Of a stretch of DNA of 64,000 nt, positions 50,077 through 58,507 are shown in pieces (position 1 is the first letter of the stretch; every line of letters begins with the position of its first letter). The notes below the pieces were generated by a model. It searched no databases, was not told where the DNA came from, and saw only the letters and a list, made by a program, of their open reading frames with translations. A program made the translations under genes and the position numbers. The DNA comes from Pseudomonas reinekei (GTDB taxonomy: Bacteria > Pseudomonadota > Gammaproteobacteria > Pseudomonadales > Pseudomonadaceae): the NCBI RefSeq assembly GCF_001945365.1, contig NZ_MSTQ01000016.1, positions 1-64,000 of the forward strand, written 5' to 3'.

Positions 50077-50114
50077 AGGCCAGATAGAACATTTTCCATA
50101 AGGAGAAACACCCC

Positions 50115-50360
50115 ATGCGTAAGACTTTAGCTATTGCCTTGATGTTGACCGCTTCCCTCGGTCTCGCAGCCTGCGATAAAAAATCCGAGGACAAAGCTCA
50201 AGATGCTGCCGAACATGCTGAGCAAGCTCAGCAAGACATGAGCAAAGCTCAGGATAAAGTGAACGACGCGGCGAAAGAAAACGCCGAAGCTGCCAAAGAT
50301 CAGGCTGAATCGAATGCAGAAGCGGCTAAAGAAGCTGCTCCGGAAGCACCTAAGAATTAA
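50115..50360 (+). CDS. Small helical lipoprotein
   Basis: 81 residues. AAGGAG precedes the ATG. Signal with lipobox LGLAAC (Cys20) followed by a charged, alanine-rich, uninterrupted helix (KAQDAAEHAEQAQQDMSKAQ repeats), like the small coiled-coil lipoproteins of the Lpp/OprI or OsmY-like kind but without the OprI sequence. Probably an envelope structural or stress protein anchored in the outer membrane. An AlgU-like promoter upstream supports a stress role. Monocistronic with its own terminator. Confidence 0.82.
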   Translation: MRKTLAIALMLTASLGLAACDKKSEDKAQDAAEHAEQAQQDMSKAQDKVNDAAKENAEAAKDQAESNAEAAKEAAPEAPKN

Positions 50361-50382
50361 TTCGGTTTTTAGCGTGATAAAA

Positions 50383-50411
50383 GAAGCCCGCCAAGTGCGG
50401 GTTTTCTTTTG
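50383..50411 (+). terminator. Rho-independent terminator
   Basis: AAGCCCGC-CAAGT-GCGGGTTT with TTTTCTTTT, 22 bases after the small lipoprotein gene. Confidence 0.88.
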
Positions 50412-50438
50412 CCTGCATTTTCTGTTGCAGTGCCAGCG

Positions 50439-50840
50439 TTAGAGCAAAAGCGTTCGAAAAGTCGGACTAATCATCAACAACAACGAACAAACTAATCCCA
50501 CCAGCCATACCAGACTGCGCTGCCACGTCAGGTCCTTCCAGTAACATACCAAATAGATAACTCGCGAGATCACGAAGATTATCGCCAGCAGGTCAATCAG
50601 CCATCCAGCTGTCTGCGTGGTATGCGCCATCAGCACCCCCACCGCAAACAATATGAATGCCTCAAAACTGTTCTGATGCGCCGCCACCGCCCGGGCACCC
50701 AAACCGGTCAGTTGCGCCTGCTGTTGGCGCGGCAAGTGGTTGTCGTAACCGCCCTGCGCTTTCATGGCTGTGGTCACGGGCATGCGCGCCACGTAAATCA
50801 GCACCGCACTGATAAACACACACCAGAATGGAATACTCAT
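50439..50840 (-). CDS. MAPEG family membrane protein
   Basis: 133 residues from ATG 50840, which overlaps the stop of the DUF599 gene as TGATG. Four membrane helices; MAPEG marks are ARAVAAHQNSFEAFILFAVGV and a final helix rich in Val/Leu. MAPEG proteins are membrane-bound glutathione or prostaglandin-type enzymes in eukaryotes; bacterial members are largely uncharacterised. Conserved pairing with DUF599 in pseudomonads suggests a joint, unknown role. Confidence 0.86.
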   Translation of the reverse strand: MSIPFWCVFISAVLIYVARMPVTTAMKAQGGYDNHLPRQQQAQLTGLGARAVAAHQNSFEAFILFAVGVLMAHTTQTAGWLIDLLAIIFVISRVIYLVCYWKDLTWQRSLVWLVGLVCSLLLMISPTFRTLLL

Positions 50841-51577
50841 CAAGCAGCCTCTTTATTCACCTCGGGCAACGGCGCCTCTGTAGGGGTATAGACCATCACG
50901 TCGAGAACGTCGGAGTGAAACTCACGGCGATATAACACCAACACCACTCCGGCACTCATCAACATGAACAACCACGGACTGACGAACCAGGCCAGCATGG
51001 TCATGCCGAAGTAGTAGGAACGCAGGCCGAAGTTGAACTGGTTGGCGGCCATTGAGATGACGCGCGCCGCACGGGCGGCAAAGGCTTTGCGCTCCAGTTC
51101 GGACACATGCCGCTCCCCCACCATCGGCGCCGACCCCACCAGAATCGCCGCGAAATTGTACTGACGCATGCACCAACTGAACGTGAAGAACGCATAAACG
51201 AACACCAGCGCCAGGCACAGCAGCTTGATTTCCGACATGCCCTGAGAGGCCTGTTGCACCATCGGGATATCCGCCAACAGCGATACCGCCCGCTCGGATG
51301 CCCCGAGCACCGTGAGAATACCCGCCAGGATAATCAACGTGCTGGAGGCGAAGAACGAAGCGTTGCGCTCCAGATTGCCGATCACACTGGCATCCGCGAT
51401 ACGGTTGTCACGCAACAGCATGCGGCGCATCCAGTCTTCGCGATACAGATGCAGAACACTGGCCAGGCACGCGGTGTCACGGCCTTTCCATGTGGCATAG
51501 CGGGTGTAACCGCCCCAGCAGATGACAAACCAGATGGCCGCGAGAATGTGGATCAGGTTGGCTTGAATGAACGACAT
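50840..51577 (-). CDS. DUF599 membrane protein
   Basis: 245 residues from ATG 51577 (AAGGA six to seven bases upstream; the longer frame has no ribosome site). Four to five helices with the DUF599 pattern: ILAAIWFVICWGGYTRYATW near the start, RNASFFASSTLIILAG and NFGLRSYYFGMTMLAWFVSPW. Function unknown. Coupled to the MAPEG gene. Confidence 0.87.
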   Translation of the reverse strand: MSFIQANLIHILAAIWFVICWGGYTRYATWKGRDTACLASVLHLYREDWMRRMLLRDNRIADASVIGNLERNASFFASSTLIILAGILTVLGASERAVSLLADIPMVQQASQGMSEIKLLCLALVFVYAFFTFSWCMRQYNFAAILVGSAPMVGERHVSELERKAFAARAARVISMAANQFNFGLRSYYFGMTMLAWFVSPWLFMLMSAGVVLVLYRREFHSDVLDVMVYTPTEAPLPEVNKEAA

Positions 51578-51615
51578 GCGGGTCCTTGTGATGTATTTAC
51601 GCAATACACGATCCC

Positions 51616-51636
51616 CGTAGGAGCAAGCTCCCACAA
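51616..51636. repeat. Degenerate REP half-element
   Basis: GTAGGAGCAAGCTCCCACAA, a REP core without a partner, between DUF599 and brnQ. Confidence 0.6.
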
Positions 51637-51702
51637 AAGGTTCGCAGTAATTCGACGTTCGACGTTAGCCCAAGAAAAAAGACACCGCACCCCTCACAAA
51701 AA

Positions 51703-51734
51703 AAATGCCCCGTATCGATTGATACGGGGCATTT
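51703..51734 (-). terminator. Rho-independent terminator of brnQ
   Basis: AAATGCCCCGTATC-GATT-GATACGGGGCATTT, 14-bp arms with a T run on the minus strand, about 43 bases after the brnQ stop. Confidence 0.92.
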
Positions 51735-51777
51735 CTGTTTTCGCCTGTCAGGCCCTCTTGTGGCGGGCCGGCAACGC

Positions 51778-53091
51778 CTAAGCCAAAGCTTCTTCGCGCT
51801 TACCCAGCAGACGATCGCAAACCACGGCAACCACCATTGTCATCACCGATGGCACCAACCAGGCCAAGCCCTGCTCGCTCAAAGGAAGATGCGCCATTTG
51901 GCTCGGCATCCAGTCTGCCAGGCCGGCACCCTTGAGGGCGTCGATCAGGCCGAAAATGAACGACACCAGCATGACCGGACCAAGGATACGGCCCTGCTCG
52001 TGCCAGAAGTCCTTGCAGAAGCTCAGCGCCACCAGAACGATACATGGCGGATAGATCGCGGTGAGTACCGGGATCGAGAAAGCGATCAGCTTGGTCAGGC
52101 CCAGGTTGGAGACCAGCAGCGAGAACGCAGCAAGGATGATCACCAGGGTCTTGTAGGATAGCGGCACCACGCGGCTGAAGTACTCGGCGCAGGCACAGGT
52201 CAGGCCGACCGCGGTCACCAGGCACGCCAGGGAGATCAGCACCGCAAGGAATCCACTGCCTAGCGAACCGAACGTGTGCTGTACGTAGGCGTGCAATACC
52301 GCCGCGCCATTGGTAGCGCCAGCGGCGACTTCGTGGCTGCCCGAACCGAGGCGGAACAGGCTGACATAAACCAGTGCCAGACCTACACCGGCAATCAGCC
52401 CGGCGATGATCGCGTAACGGGTAATCAGCGCTGGCGATTCAACACCGCGGGAACGGATCGCATTGACGATGACGATGCCGAACACCAGGGCGCCCAGGGT
52501 ATCCATGGTCAGGTAACCATTGATGAAGCCTTGGGAGAACGGTGCTGCAACGTATTCAGGGGTGGCGTGACCAATGTCACCGGCCGGCAAAGCGAATGCA
52601 GCGATGCCCAGCACGGCGAGCGCGATGATTTTCAGCGGCGCGAGGAAGCGTCCAACAGTGTCCAGCAAACGCCCCGGATACAGTGAAATGAAGAACACCA
52701 GCAGGAAGTACACCGAGCTGTAGAGGAACAGCGCCAACGGGCTCTCGCCGGTCAATGGCGCCAGACCCACTTCGAAAGATACGGTTGCTGTACGCGGTGT
52801 CGCGAACAGCGGGCCGACAGCAAGGTAGCACGCCGCCGCCAGCAGGCCACCAGCGACCTTACCGATCGGGCTGCTCAGCGCATCCATGGCGCCGCCAACC
52901 TTGGCCAGCGCCACAACAGTGATCACCGGCAGACCGACCGCTGTGACCAGAAAACCCAGCGCCGCCATCCAGACATTAGGCCCGGATTGCAAACCGACGA
53001 TAGGCGGGAAGATGATGTTGCCAGCCCCGACGAACAGGGCAAACGTCATAAAACCAAGTGCCAGGATGTCCTGGCCTTTCAACACTTTCAT
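51778..53091 (-). CDS. brnQ: Branched-chain amino acid carrier (LIVCS, BrnQ/BraB)
   Basis: 437 residues, twelve membrane helices. LIVCS marks: LALGFMTFALFVGAGNIIFPP near the start, GRFLAPLKIIALAVLG and ACLVTAVGLTCACAEYFSR. It imports leucine, isoleucine and valine with Na+ or H+ (BraB in P. aeruginosa, where the gene also borders sucCD). No clear ribosome site precedes ATG 53091. The leader contains a hairpin ATTTCCCT/AGGGAAAT on the minus strand. Downstream is a strong terminator. Confidence 0.94.
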   Translation of the reverse strand: MKVLKGQDILALGFMTFALFVGAGNIIFPPIVGLQSGPNVWMAALGFLVTAVGLPVITVVALAKVGGAMDALSSPIGKVAGGLLAAACYLAVGPLFATPRTATVSFEVGLAPLTGESPLALFLYSSVYFLLVFFISLYPGRLLDTVGRFLAPLKIIALAVLGIAAFALPAGDIGHATPEYVAAPFSQGFINGYLTMDTLGALVFGIVIVNAIRSRGVESPALITRYAIIAGLIAGVGLALVYVSLFRLGSGSHEVAAGATNGAAVLHAYVQHTFGSLGSGFLAVLISLACLVTAVGLTCACAEYFSRVVPLSYKTLVIILAAFSLLVSNLGLTKLIAFSIPVLTAIYPPCIVLVALSFCKDFWHEQGRILGPVMLVSFIFGLIDALKGAGLADWMPSQMAHLPLSEQGLAWLVPSVMTMVVAVVCDRLLGKREEALA

Positions 53092-53131
53092 TAAGGAAAT
53101 ACCACACTACTGAATCGGAATTTAGAGAGGG

Positions 53132-53154
53132 ATTTCCCTATGGGTGAGGGAAAT
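53132..53154 (-). promoter_or_regulatory. Hairpin in the brnQ leader
   Basis: ATTTCCCT, seven-base loop, AGGGAAAT: an 8-bp stem about 40 bases before the ATG. It has no T run or known riboswitch shape, so its role (mRNA stability or an operator for a protein) is open. Confidence 0.4.
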
Positions 53155-53280
53155 GCTGTCAGTCCGTATAAGACCGACCCTTTTAGCGCGTTGCTGCCTT
53201 GTGGGCCGCAGACGCAAAAATGGCGCGTAGCCTAACGAATTTGGGTCATAAACGCACTGTTAAAGGGCGAACTATCCGAT

Positions 53281-53302
53281 ACGCGACATCTCTGTGTCGC
53301 GT
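53281..53302. other. GC hairpin in the sucD-brnQ interval
   Basis: ACGCGACA-TCTCTG-TGTCGCGT-type inverted repeat, about 190 bases before the brnQ ATG. It could be a terminator for an upstream leader transcript or a protein-binding site. Confidence 0.4.
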
Positions 53303-53320
53303 TTATGTAAGAGGAGCAGC

Positions 53321-53395
53321 TGCAAGTTGCAAGTTTTAAGCTTTCAAGGCTGAGCTGCTGCCTATAGCTCGTCGCTTTGAAGCTTGCGGCTTGTA
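53321..53395. repeat. Dispersed AAGCTTG-type repeat
   Basis: A short stretch built of GCTGCAAG, CAAGTTGCAAG and GAAGCTTGCGGCTTG units. A related stretch in the other orientation occurs at 57169-57238 before lpd, suggesting a small dispersed repeat family. Confidence 0.6.
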
Positions 53396-53411
53396 TCTGC
53401 CCTTAACGCAC

Positions 53412-53435
53412 AAAGGCCACCCGAAGGTGGCCTTT
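53412..53435 (-). terminator. Terminator of the suc operon
   Basis: AAAGGCCACC-CGAA-GGTGGCCTTT, 31 bases after the sucD stop, with a T-rich tail on the minus strand. Confidence 0.9.
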
Positions 53436-53465
53436 GTTGGGTGAAGCGTCAGTTAAGCGCGAGGC

Positions 53466-54347
53466 TTACTTGACAGCCCAACCGGTCAGCTCAGCCAGGG
53501 CTTTGCCGATGTCTGCCAGCGAACGCACGGTTTTAACGCCTGCGTCTTGCAGCGCAGCGAATTTCTCGTCTGCAGTGCCTTTGCCGCCAGAGATGATTGC
53601 GCCAGCATGGCCCATGCGCTTGCCCGGAGGAGCAGTCACACCAGCGATGTAGGAAACAACCGGCTTGGTCACGTGTGCCTTGATGTAGGCAGCCGCTTCT
53701 TCTTCAGCCGAACCGCCGATCTCACCGATCATCACGATCGCTTCGGTCTTCGGGTCTTCCTGGAACAGCTTCAGGATGTCGATGAAGTTCGAACCCGGGA
53801 TCGGGTCACCACCGATGCCGACGCAAGTCGACTGACCGAAACCGGCGTCAGTAGTCTGCTTCACAGCTTCGTAGGTCAGGGTGCCGGAACGGGAAACGAT
53901 ACCGACCTTGCCTGGCAAGTGAATGTGACCTGGCATGATGCCGATCTTGCATTCGCCTGGGGTGATCACGCCTGGGCAGTTAGGGCCGATCAGGGTAACA
54001 CCCAGCTCGTCGCACTTAACTTTAGCGTCCAGCATGTCCAGGGTAGGAATGCCTTCGGTGATGCACACGATCAGCTTGATGCCGCCGAAAGCAGCTTCCA
54101 GGATCGAGTCTTTGCAGAAAGGAGCCGGAACGTAGATCACGCTGGCGGTGGCGCCAGTGGCAGCTACAGCGTCTTTCACGGTGTTGAACACTGGCAGGCC
54201 CAGGTGCTCGGTGCCGCCTTTGCCTGGAGTTACACCACCAACCATCTTGGTGCCGTACTCGATGGCTTGCTGGGTGTGGAAACTACCTTGCGAACCGGTA
54301 ATACCCTGGCAGATAACTTTGGTGTCTTTATTGATCAGGACGCTCAT
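53466..54347 (-). CDS. sucD: Succinyl-CoA ligase, alpha subunit
   Basis: 293 residues. Marks: VICQGITGSQGSFHTQQAIEYG (CoA-binding), GGVTPGKGGTEHLGLPVFNTV, IGPNCPGVITPGECKIGIMPG and GHAGAIISGGKGTADEK with the phosphorylated His. With SucC it makes succinate and ATP/GTP from succinyl-CoA. Its start overlaps the sucC stop by one base (TAATG). Confidence 0.97.
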   Translation of the reverse strand: MSVLINKDTKVICQGITGSQGSFHTQQAIEYGTKMVGGVTPGKGGTEHLGLPVFNTVKDAVAATGATASVIYVPAPFCKDSILEAAFGGIKLIVCITEGIPTLDMLDAKVKCDELGVTLIGPNCPGVITPGECKIGIMPGHIHLPGKVGIVSRSGTLTYEAVKQTTDAGFGQSTCVGIGGDPIPGSNFIDILKLFQEDPKTEAIVMIGEIGGSAEEEAAAYIKAHVTKPVVSYIAGVTAPPGKRMGHAGAIISGGKGTADEKFAALQDAGVKTVRSLADIGKALAELTGWAVK

Positions 54348-55513
54348 TATTTGCCCTCCGCAGCTTTGACAACTTGTTGAGCAGCGTCGGTCAGGCTGGT
54401 AGCAGCGATGATGTTCAAACCGCTTTCTGCCAGTACTTTAGCGCCCAGCTCAGCGTTGTTGCCTTCAAGGCGAACAACAACCGGGATTTTCACGCCGACT
54501 TCTTTCACTGCACCGATGATGCCTTCGGCAATCATGTCGCAACGAACGATGCCGCCGAAGATGTTAACCAGTACTGCAGCGACGTTGGTGTCGGACAGAA
54601 TGATCTTGAACGCTTCGGTAACGCGTTCTTTGGTAGCACCGCCGCCCACGTCGAGGAAGTTGGCTGGCTTGCCGCCATGCAGGTTGACGATGTCCATGGT
54701 ACCCATGGCCAGGCCAGCACCGTTGACCATGCAACCGATGTTGCCTTCCAGTGCTACGTAGTTCAGTTCGAACTTGGCAGCGTGCGCTTCGCGCGGATCG
54801 TCTTGCGACGGATCGTGGAAAGTCTTCAGCTTAGGCTGACGGTACATGGCGTTGGCGTCGATGTTGATCTTGGCGTCCAGGCAGTGCAGATCGCCGTCAG
54901 CCTTGATCACCAGCGGGTTCACTTCCAGCAGGGCCAGGTCGTGATCCTTGAACAGCTTGGCCAGACCGACGAAGATCTTGGCGAACTGAGCAACTTGCTT
55001 ACCTTCCAGACCCAACTGGAATGCCAGCTCGCGACCCTGGAATGGCTGAGCGCCAACCAGTGGATCGATAGTGGCTTTCAGAATTTTTTCTGGAGTGTCG
55101 TGAGCGATTTTCTCGATGTCCACGCCACCTTCGGTGGAAGCCATGAACACGATACGACGGCTCGAACGGTCAACGACAGCGCCCAGGTACAGCTCTTTAG
55201 CGATATCAGTGCACGATTCAACCAGGATCTTGGTGACTGGCTGACCATTGGCATCAGTCTGGTAAGTCACCAGACGCTTGCCCAGCCACTGCTGTGCGAA
55301 GGCTTTGGCGTCTTCTTTGCTGCGAACCAGCTTGACGCCGCCCGCTTTACCGCGACCACCGGCGTGGACCTGGGCTTTGACAACCCACTCGCTGCCGCCG
55401 ATTTTGTCGCAAGCTTCTGCTGCTGCTTCCGGGGTGTCTACCGCATAACCGGTGGAAACTGGCAGGCCGTACTCAGCGAACAGCTGCTTACCCTGATACT
55501 CGTGAAGATTCAT
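54347..55513 (-). CDS. sucC: Succinyl-CoA ligase, beta subunit
   Basis: 388 residues from ATG 55513 (MNLHEYQGKQLFAEYGL), the conserved start. ATP-grasp: VVKAQVHAGGRGKAGGVKL, LEVNPLV and the C-terminal NIFGGIVRCDMIAEGI. Beta subunit of succinyl-CoA synthetase, nucleotide-binding. The 196-base gap upstream to lpd contains a long inverted repeat. Confidence 0.97.
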   Translation of the reverse strand: MNLHEYQGKQLFAEYGLPVSTGYAVDTPEAAAEACDKIGGSEWVVKAQVHAGGRGKAGGVKLVRSKEDAKAFAQQWLGKRLVTYQTDANGQPVTKILVESCTDIAKELYLGAVVDRSSRRIVFMASTEGGVDIEKIAHDTPEKILKATIDPLVGAQPFQGRELAFQLGLEGKQVAQFAKIFVGLAKLFKDHDLALLEVNPLVIKADGDLHCLDAKINIDANAMYRQPKLKTFHDPSQDDPREAHAAKFELNYVALEGNIGCMVNGAGLAMGTMDIVNLHGGKPANFLDVGGGATKERVTEAFKIILSDTNVAAVLVNIFGGIVRCDMIAEGIIGAVKEVGVKIPVVVRLEGNNAELGAKVLAESGLNIIAATSLTDAAQQVVKAAEGK

Positions 55514-55620
55514 GCTTATTACCGTCTTCGTTAGGTACTGCGCATTCGGTGCTGCACTCATTCAAGTGCCGCACCACCTGTGACTGCTGCTTGCATAGCC
55601 TCTCCGGATAACCGGTGCGG

Positions 55621-55671
55621 CCATGCAAGACTGCGTCCAGCGGATATTCCGCGGTGAGTCTTGCATGCAAG
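55621..55671. other. Long inverted repeat between sucC and lpd
   Basis: CATGCAAGACT pairs with AGTCTTGCATG across a centre that itself folds (GCGGA/TCCGC). The 11-bp outer stem plus inner stem would form a prominent hairpin in the suc-lpd message. It may set relative expression by RNA processing or partial termination. Confidence 0.55.
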
Positions 55672-55709
55672 GCTCACGACGGGCCATTCCGCCGTGGTTT
55701 CTTATTGTC

Positions 55710-57146
55710 TTAACGCTTCTTGCGGTTGGCGATGTGGATGGCGCCGCCATTCACTGCCAGAGCAGCTTCGTGCAAGGCTTCAGACAGGGTCGGATGGGAG
55801 AAAACCATCATGCCCAGGTCTTCAGCGCTGGTGCCGAATTCCATACCGATCGCGCCCTGCTGAACCAGTTCGGCAGCGCTTGGGCCAATCACGTGGACGC
55901 CCAGTACGCGGTCTGTCTTGGCATCAGCGATGACCTTGACGAAACCACCGGTATCGTTGGCAGCCATGGCACGGCCGGAGGCTGCGAACGGGAAGGTGCC
56001 GACGTTAACTTCAACGCCTTCAGCTTTCAAGGCCTGCTCGGTTTTACCAACCCACGCGATTTCCGGGTGAGTATAAATAACCGAAGGGATCAAATCATAG
56101 TTCATCTGGGCCTTGTGGCCCTTGATACGCTCGACAACCATGATGCCTTCTTCGGACGCCTTGTGCGCCAGCATCATGCCGCGAACCACGTCACCGATGG
56201 CGTAGACGCCCGGTACAGTGGTAGCGCAGTGATCATCAACGTGCACGAAACCGCGCTCGTCCAGGGTCACGCCACAGTCGGCAGCCAACAGATCAGTGGT
56301 CACCGGACGGCGACCAACGGCTACGATCAGCTTGTCGAACGTGATGTTCTGTTCGCCGTTGGCATCGGTGTAGTTCACAACGACTTCGTCGCCGTTCACT
56401 TTCGAGCCAGTGACGCGAGCGCCCAGCTTGATGTCCAGACCCTGTTTGGTCAGGGTCTTCAGCGCTTCCTTGGAAACGGCTGCGTCGGCGGCCATCAGGA
56501 AGGTGTCCAGGGCTTCCAGGACAGTCACTTCTGCCCCCAGACGCGACCAGACCGAACCCAGTTCCAGACCGATTACGCCAGCGCCGATCACGCCCAGACG
56601 CTTAGGTACGGATTGGAATTCCAGAGCGCCAGTCGAATCGACGATCACATTCTGGTCAACCGGAGCGGGTGGAATGTCGATCGGACGCGAACCTGGAGCC
56701 AGGATGACGTTTTCGGCTTCGATGATTTCTACCGAGCCGTCTGGCTTGGTGACTTCAACTTTCTTGCCGGCCAGCAGTTTGCCGTGCCCCTGGATCGAGG
56801 TCACACCGTTGGCTTTGAACAGGGTCGCAACGCCGGAGGTCAGGCCTTTGACGATGTTGGCTTTACGGCCAACCATTGCCGGCACGTCCATGGTCACGCC
56901 AGCGTGATTGATACCGTGGATCGCGAAACCGTCCTGGGCTTCGTGGAATTTCCACGAGCTGTCCAGCAGGGCCTTGGATGGAATGCAGCCGACGTTCAGG
57001 CAGGTACCGCCCAGCGCCAGTTTGCCTTCCTTGTCGGTGTACTTCTCGATGCAAGCAGTGCTGAGGCCCAGTTGGGCAGCCTTGATGGCAGCCACATAGC
57101 CGCCAGGGCCAGCGCCGATCACTACTACGTCAAATTTCTGCGACAT
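55710..57146 (-). CDS. lpd: Dihydrolipoyl dehydrogenase (E3)
   Basis: 478 residues, full length. FAD motif VVVIGAGPGGYVAAIKAAQ; redox disulfide GGTCLNVGCIPSK (Cys49, Cys54); NAD motif GVIGAGVIGLELGSVW; interface His-Glu pair in VIGPSAAELVQ and HPTLSEALHEA. E3 of the 2-oxoglutarate (and shared) dehydrogenase complexes, in the operon with sucA and sucB. GAGG nine bases upstream. Confidence 0.97.
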   Translation of the reverse strand: MSQKFDVVVIGAGPGGYVAAIKAAQLGLSTACIEKYTDKEGKLALGGTCLNVGCIPSKALLDSSWKFHEAQDGFAIHGINHAGVTMDVPAMVGRKANIVKGLTSGVATLFKANGVTSIQGHGKLLAGKKVEVTKPDGSVEIIEAENVILAPGSRPIDIPPAPVDQNVIVDSTGALEFQSVPKRLGVIGAGVIGLELGSVWSRLGAEVTVLEALDTFLMAADAAVSKEALKTLTKQGLDIKLGARVTGSKVNGDEVVVNYTDANGEQNITFDKLIVAVGRRPVTTDLLAADCGVTLDERGFVHVDDHCATTVPGVYAIGDVVRGMMLAHKASEEGIMVVERIKGHKAQMNYDLIPSVIYTHPEIAWVGKTEQALKAEGVEVNVGTFPFAASGRAMAANDTGGFVKVIADAKTDRVLGVHVIGPSAAELVQQGAIGMEFGTSAEDLGMMVFSHPTLSEALHEAALAVNGGAIHIANRKKR

Positions 57147-57168
57147 TCAAAAAATCCTCTTTTGCGAA

Positions 57169-57238
57169 AAGCTTCAAGCCGCAAGCTGCAAGCCAGGCTG
57201 CGGGTTTTCCGACGGCCCGGGCTTGCAGCTCATGGCTG
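57169..57238. repeat. Dispersed AAGCTTG-type repeat
   Basis: Contains GCTTCAAGCCGCAAGCTGCAAG, the inverted counterpart of units at 53321-53395. It fills most of the 98-base gap between sucB and lpd. Confidence 0.6.
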
Positions 57239-57244
57239 CTTCTA

Positions 57245-58465
57245 TCAGATATCCAGCAACAGACGAGCCGGATCTTCCAGCAGGTTCTTGATGGTCACCA
57301 GGAAGGTCACAGCTTCTTTGCCATCGATCAGACGGTGATCGTAGGACAGAGCCAGGTACATCATCGGACGGATAACGACCTGGCCGTTGATGGCCATTGG
57401 ACGCTGGATGATGTTGTGCATGCCCAGGATAGCGGCTTGTGGCGGGTTGACGATCGGGGTCGACATCATCGAACCGAAAGTACCACCGTTGGTGATGGTG
57501 AAAGTACCACCGGTCATTTCGTCCATCGACAGTTTGCCGTCGCGGGCTTTCTTGCCGAAGGTGGCGATGCCGCCTTCGATTTCAGCCAGGCTCATCAGCT
57601 CGGCGTTACGCAGAACCGGTACTACCAGGCCGCGATCGCTGGAAACTGCAACGCCGACGTCAGCGTAGCCGTGATAAACGATGTCGCCGCCGTCGATCGA
57701 AGCGTTGACAGCCGGGAAGCGTTTCAGCGCTTCGGTGGCCGCTTTCACGAAGAACGACATGAAGCCCAGGCGCACGCCATTGTGGGACTTCTCGAACAGA
57801 TCCTTGTACTTCGAACGCAGAGCCATGACTTCGGTCATGTCGACTTCGTTGAACGTAGTCAGCATCGCCATGTTCGACTGAGCTTCAACCAGACGCTTGG
57901 CCACGGTGGCACGAACGCGGGTCATCGGTACGCGCTTCTCGATGCGGTCGCCAGCGGCGAACACAGGAGCGGCAGCCGAAGGTGCAGCAGCCTTGGCAGG
58001 CGCGGCAGCCGGAGCGGCTTTCTTGGCGGCAACAGCTGCTACCACGTCTTCCTTGGTCACACGACCGCCTTTGCCAGTGCCGGCAACGGAAGCGATGTTG
58101 ATGCCGTTTTCTTCAGCCAGCTTGCGAGCAGCCGGTGCAGCAACAGGATCGTCTTCGCCTTCGGCAGCCGGGGCAGCAGCTTGTGCAGCGGCCGGAGCAG
58201 CAGCGGCCGCCGGGGCAGCAGCAGCGCCGCCGGCTTCGATGGAGCCCAGGACTTCGTCGGACAGAACGGTGTCGCCTTCGTTCTTGACGATAGCGCCCAG
58301 CACGCCATCAGCAGTGGCCAACACTTCCAGCACAACCTTGTCGGTTTCGATGTCGACGATCAGGTCATCACGCTTTACAGCGTCGCCCGGTTGTTTGTGC
58401 CAGGTGGCAACGGTGCCATCGGCAACCGATTCCGGGAAAGTGGGGGCTTTGATTTCGATAGCCAT
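57245..58465 (-). CDS. sucB: Dihydrolipoamide succinyltransferase (E2)
   Basis: 406 residues. One lipoyl domain (lipoyl Lys43 in DIETDKVVLEV), an Ala/Pro linker, an E3-binding domain (AARKLAEENGINIASVAG), a second Ala-rich linker and the catalytic domain ending in SYDHRLIDGKEAV (His377, Asp381). Core of the 2-oxoglutarate dehydrogenase complex. 42 bases after sucA. Confidence 0.97.
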   Translation of the reverse strand: MAIEIKAPTFPESVADGTVATWHKQPGDAVKRDDLIVDIETDKVVLEVLATADGVLGAIVKNEGDTVLSDEVLGSIEAGGAAAAPAAAAAPAAAQAAAPAAEGEDDPVAAPAARKLAEENGINIASVAGTGKGGRVTKEDVVAAVAAKKAAPAAAPAKAAAPSAAAPVFAAGDRIEKRVPMTRVRATVAKRLVEAQSNMAMLTTFNEVDMTEVMALRSKYKDLFEKSHNGVRLGFMSFFVKAATEALKRFPAVNASIDGGDIVYHGYADVGVAVSSDRGLVVPVLRNAELMSLAEIEGGIATFGKKARDGKLSMDEMTGGTFTITNGGTFGSMMSTPIVNPPQAAILGMHNIIQRPMAINGQVVIRPMMYLALSYDHRLIDGKEAVTFLVTIKNLLEDPARLLLDI

Positions 58466-58507
58466 TATCTGTGGGTCCTTAAATTCGGTTTCAGGTGCGC
58501 GAAGGCG

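Noticed and set aside
53092..53460. T-box or amino-acid riboswitch before brnQ
   Set aside because: Hairpins are present but no conserved T-box or riboswitch core was recognised, and T-boxes are not expected in Pseudomonas.
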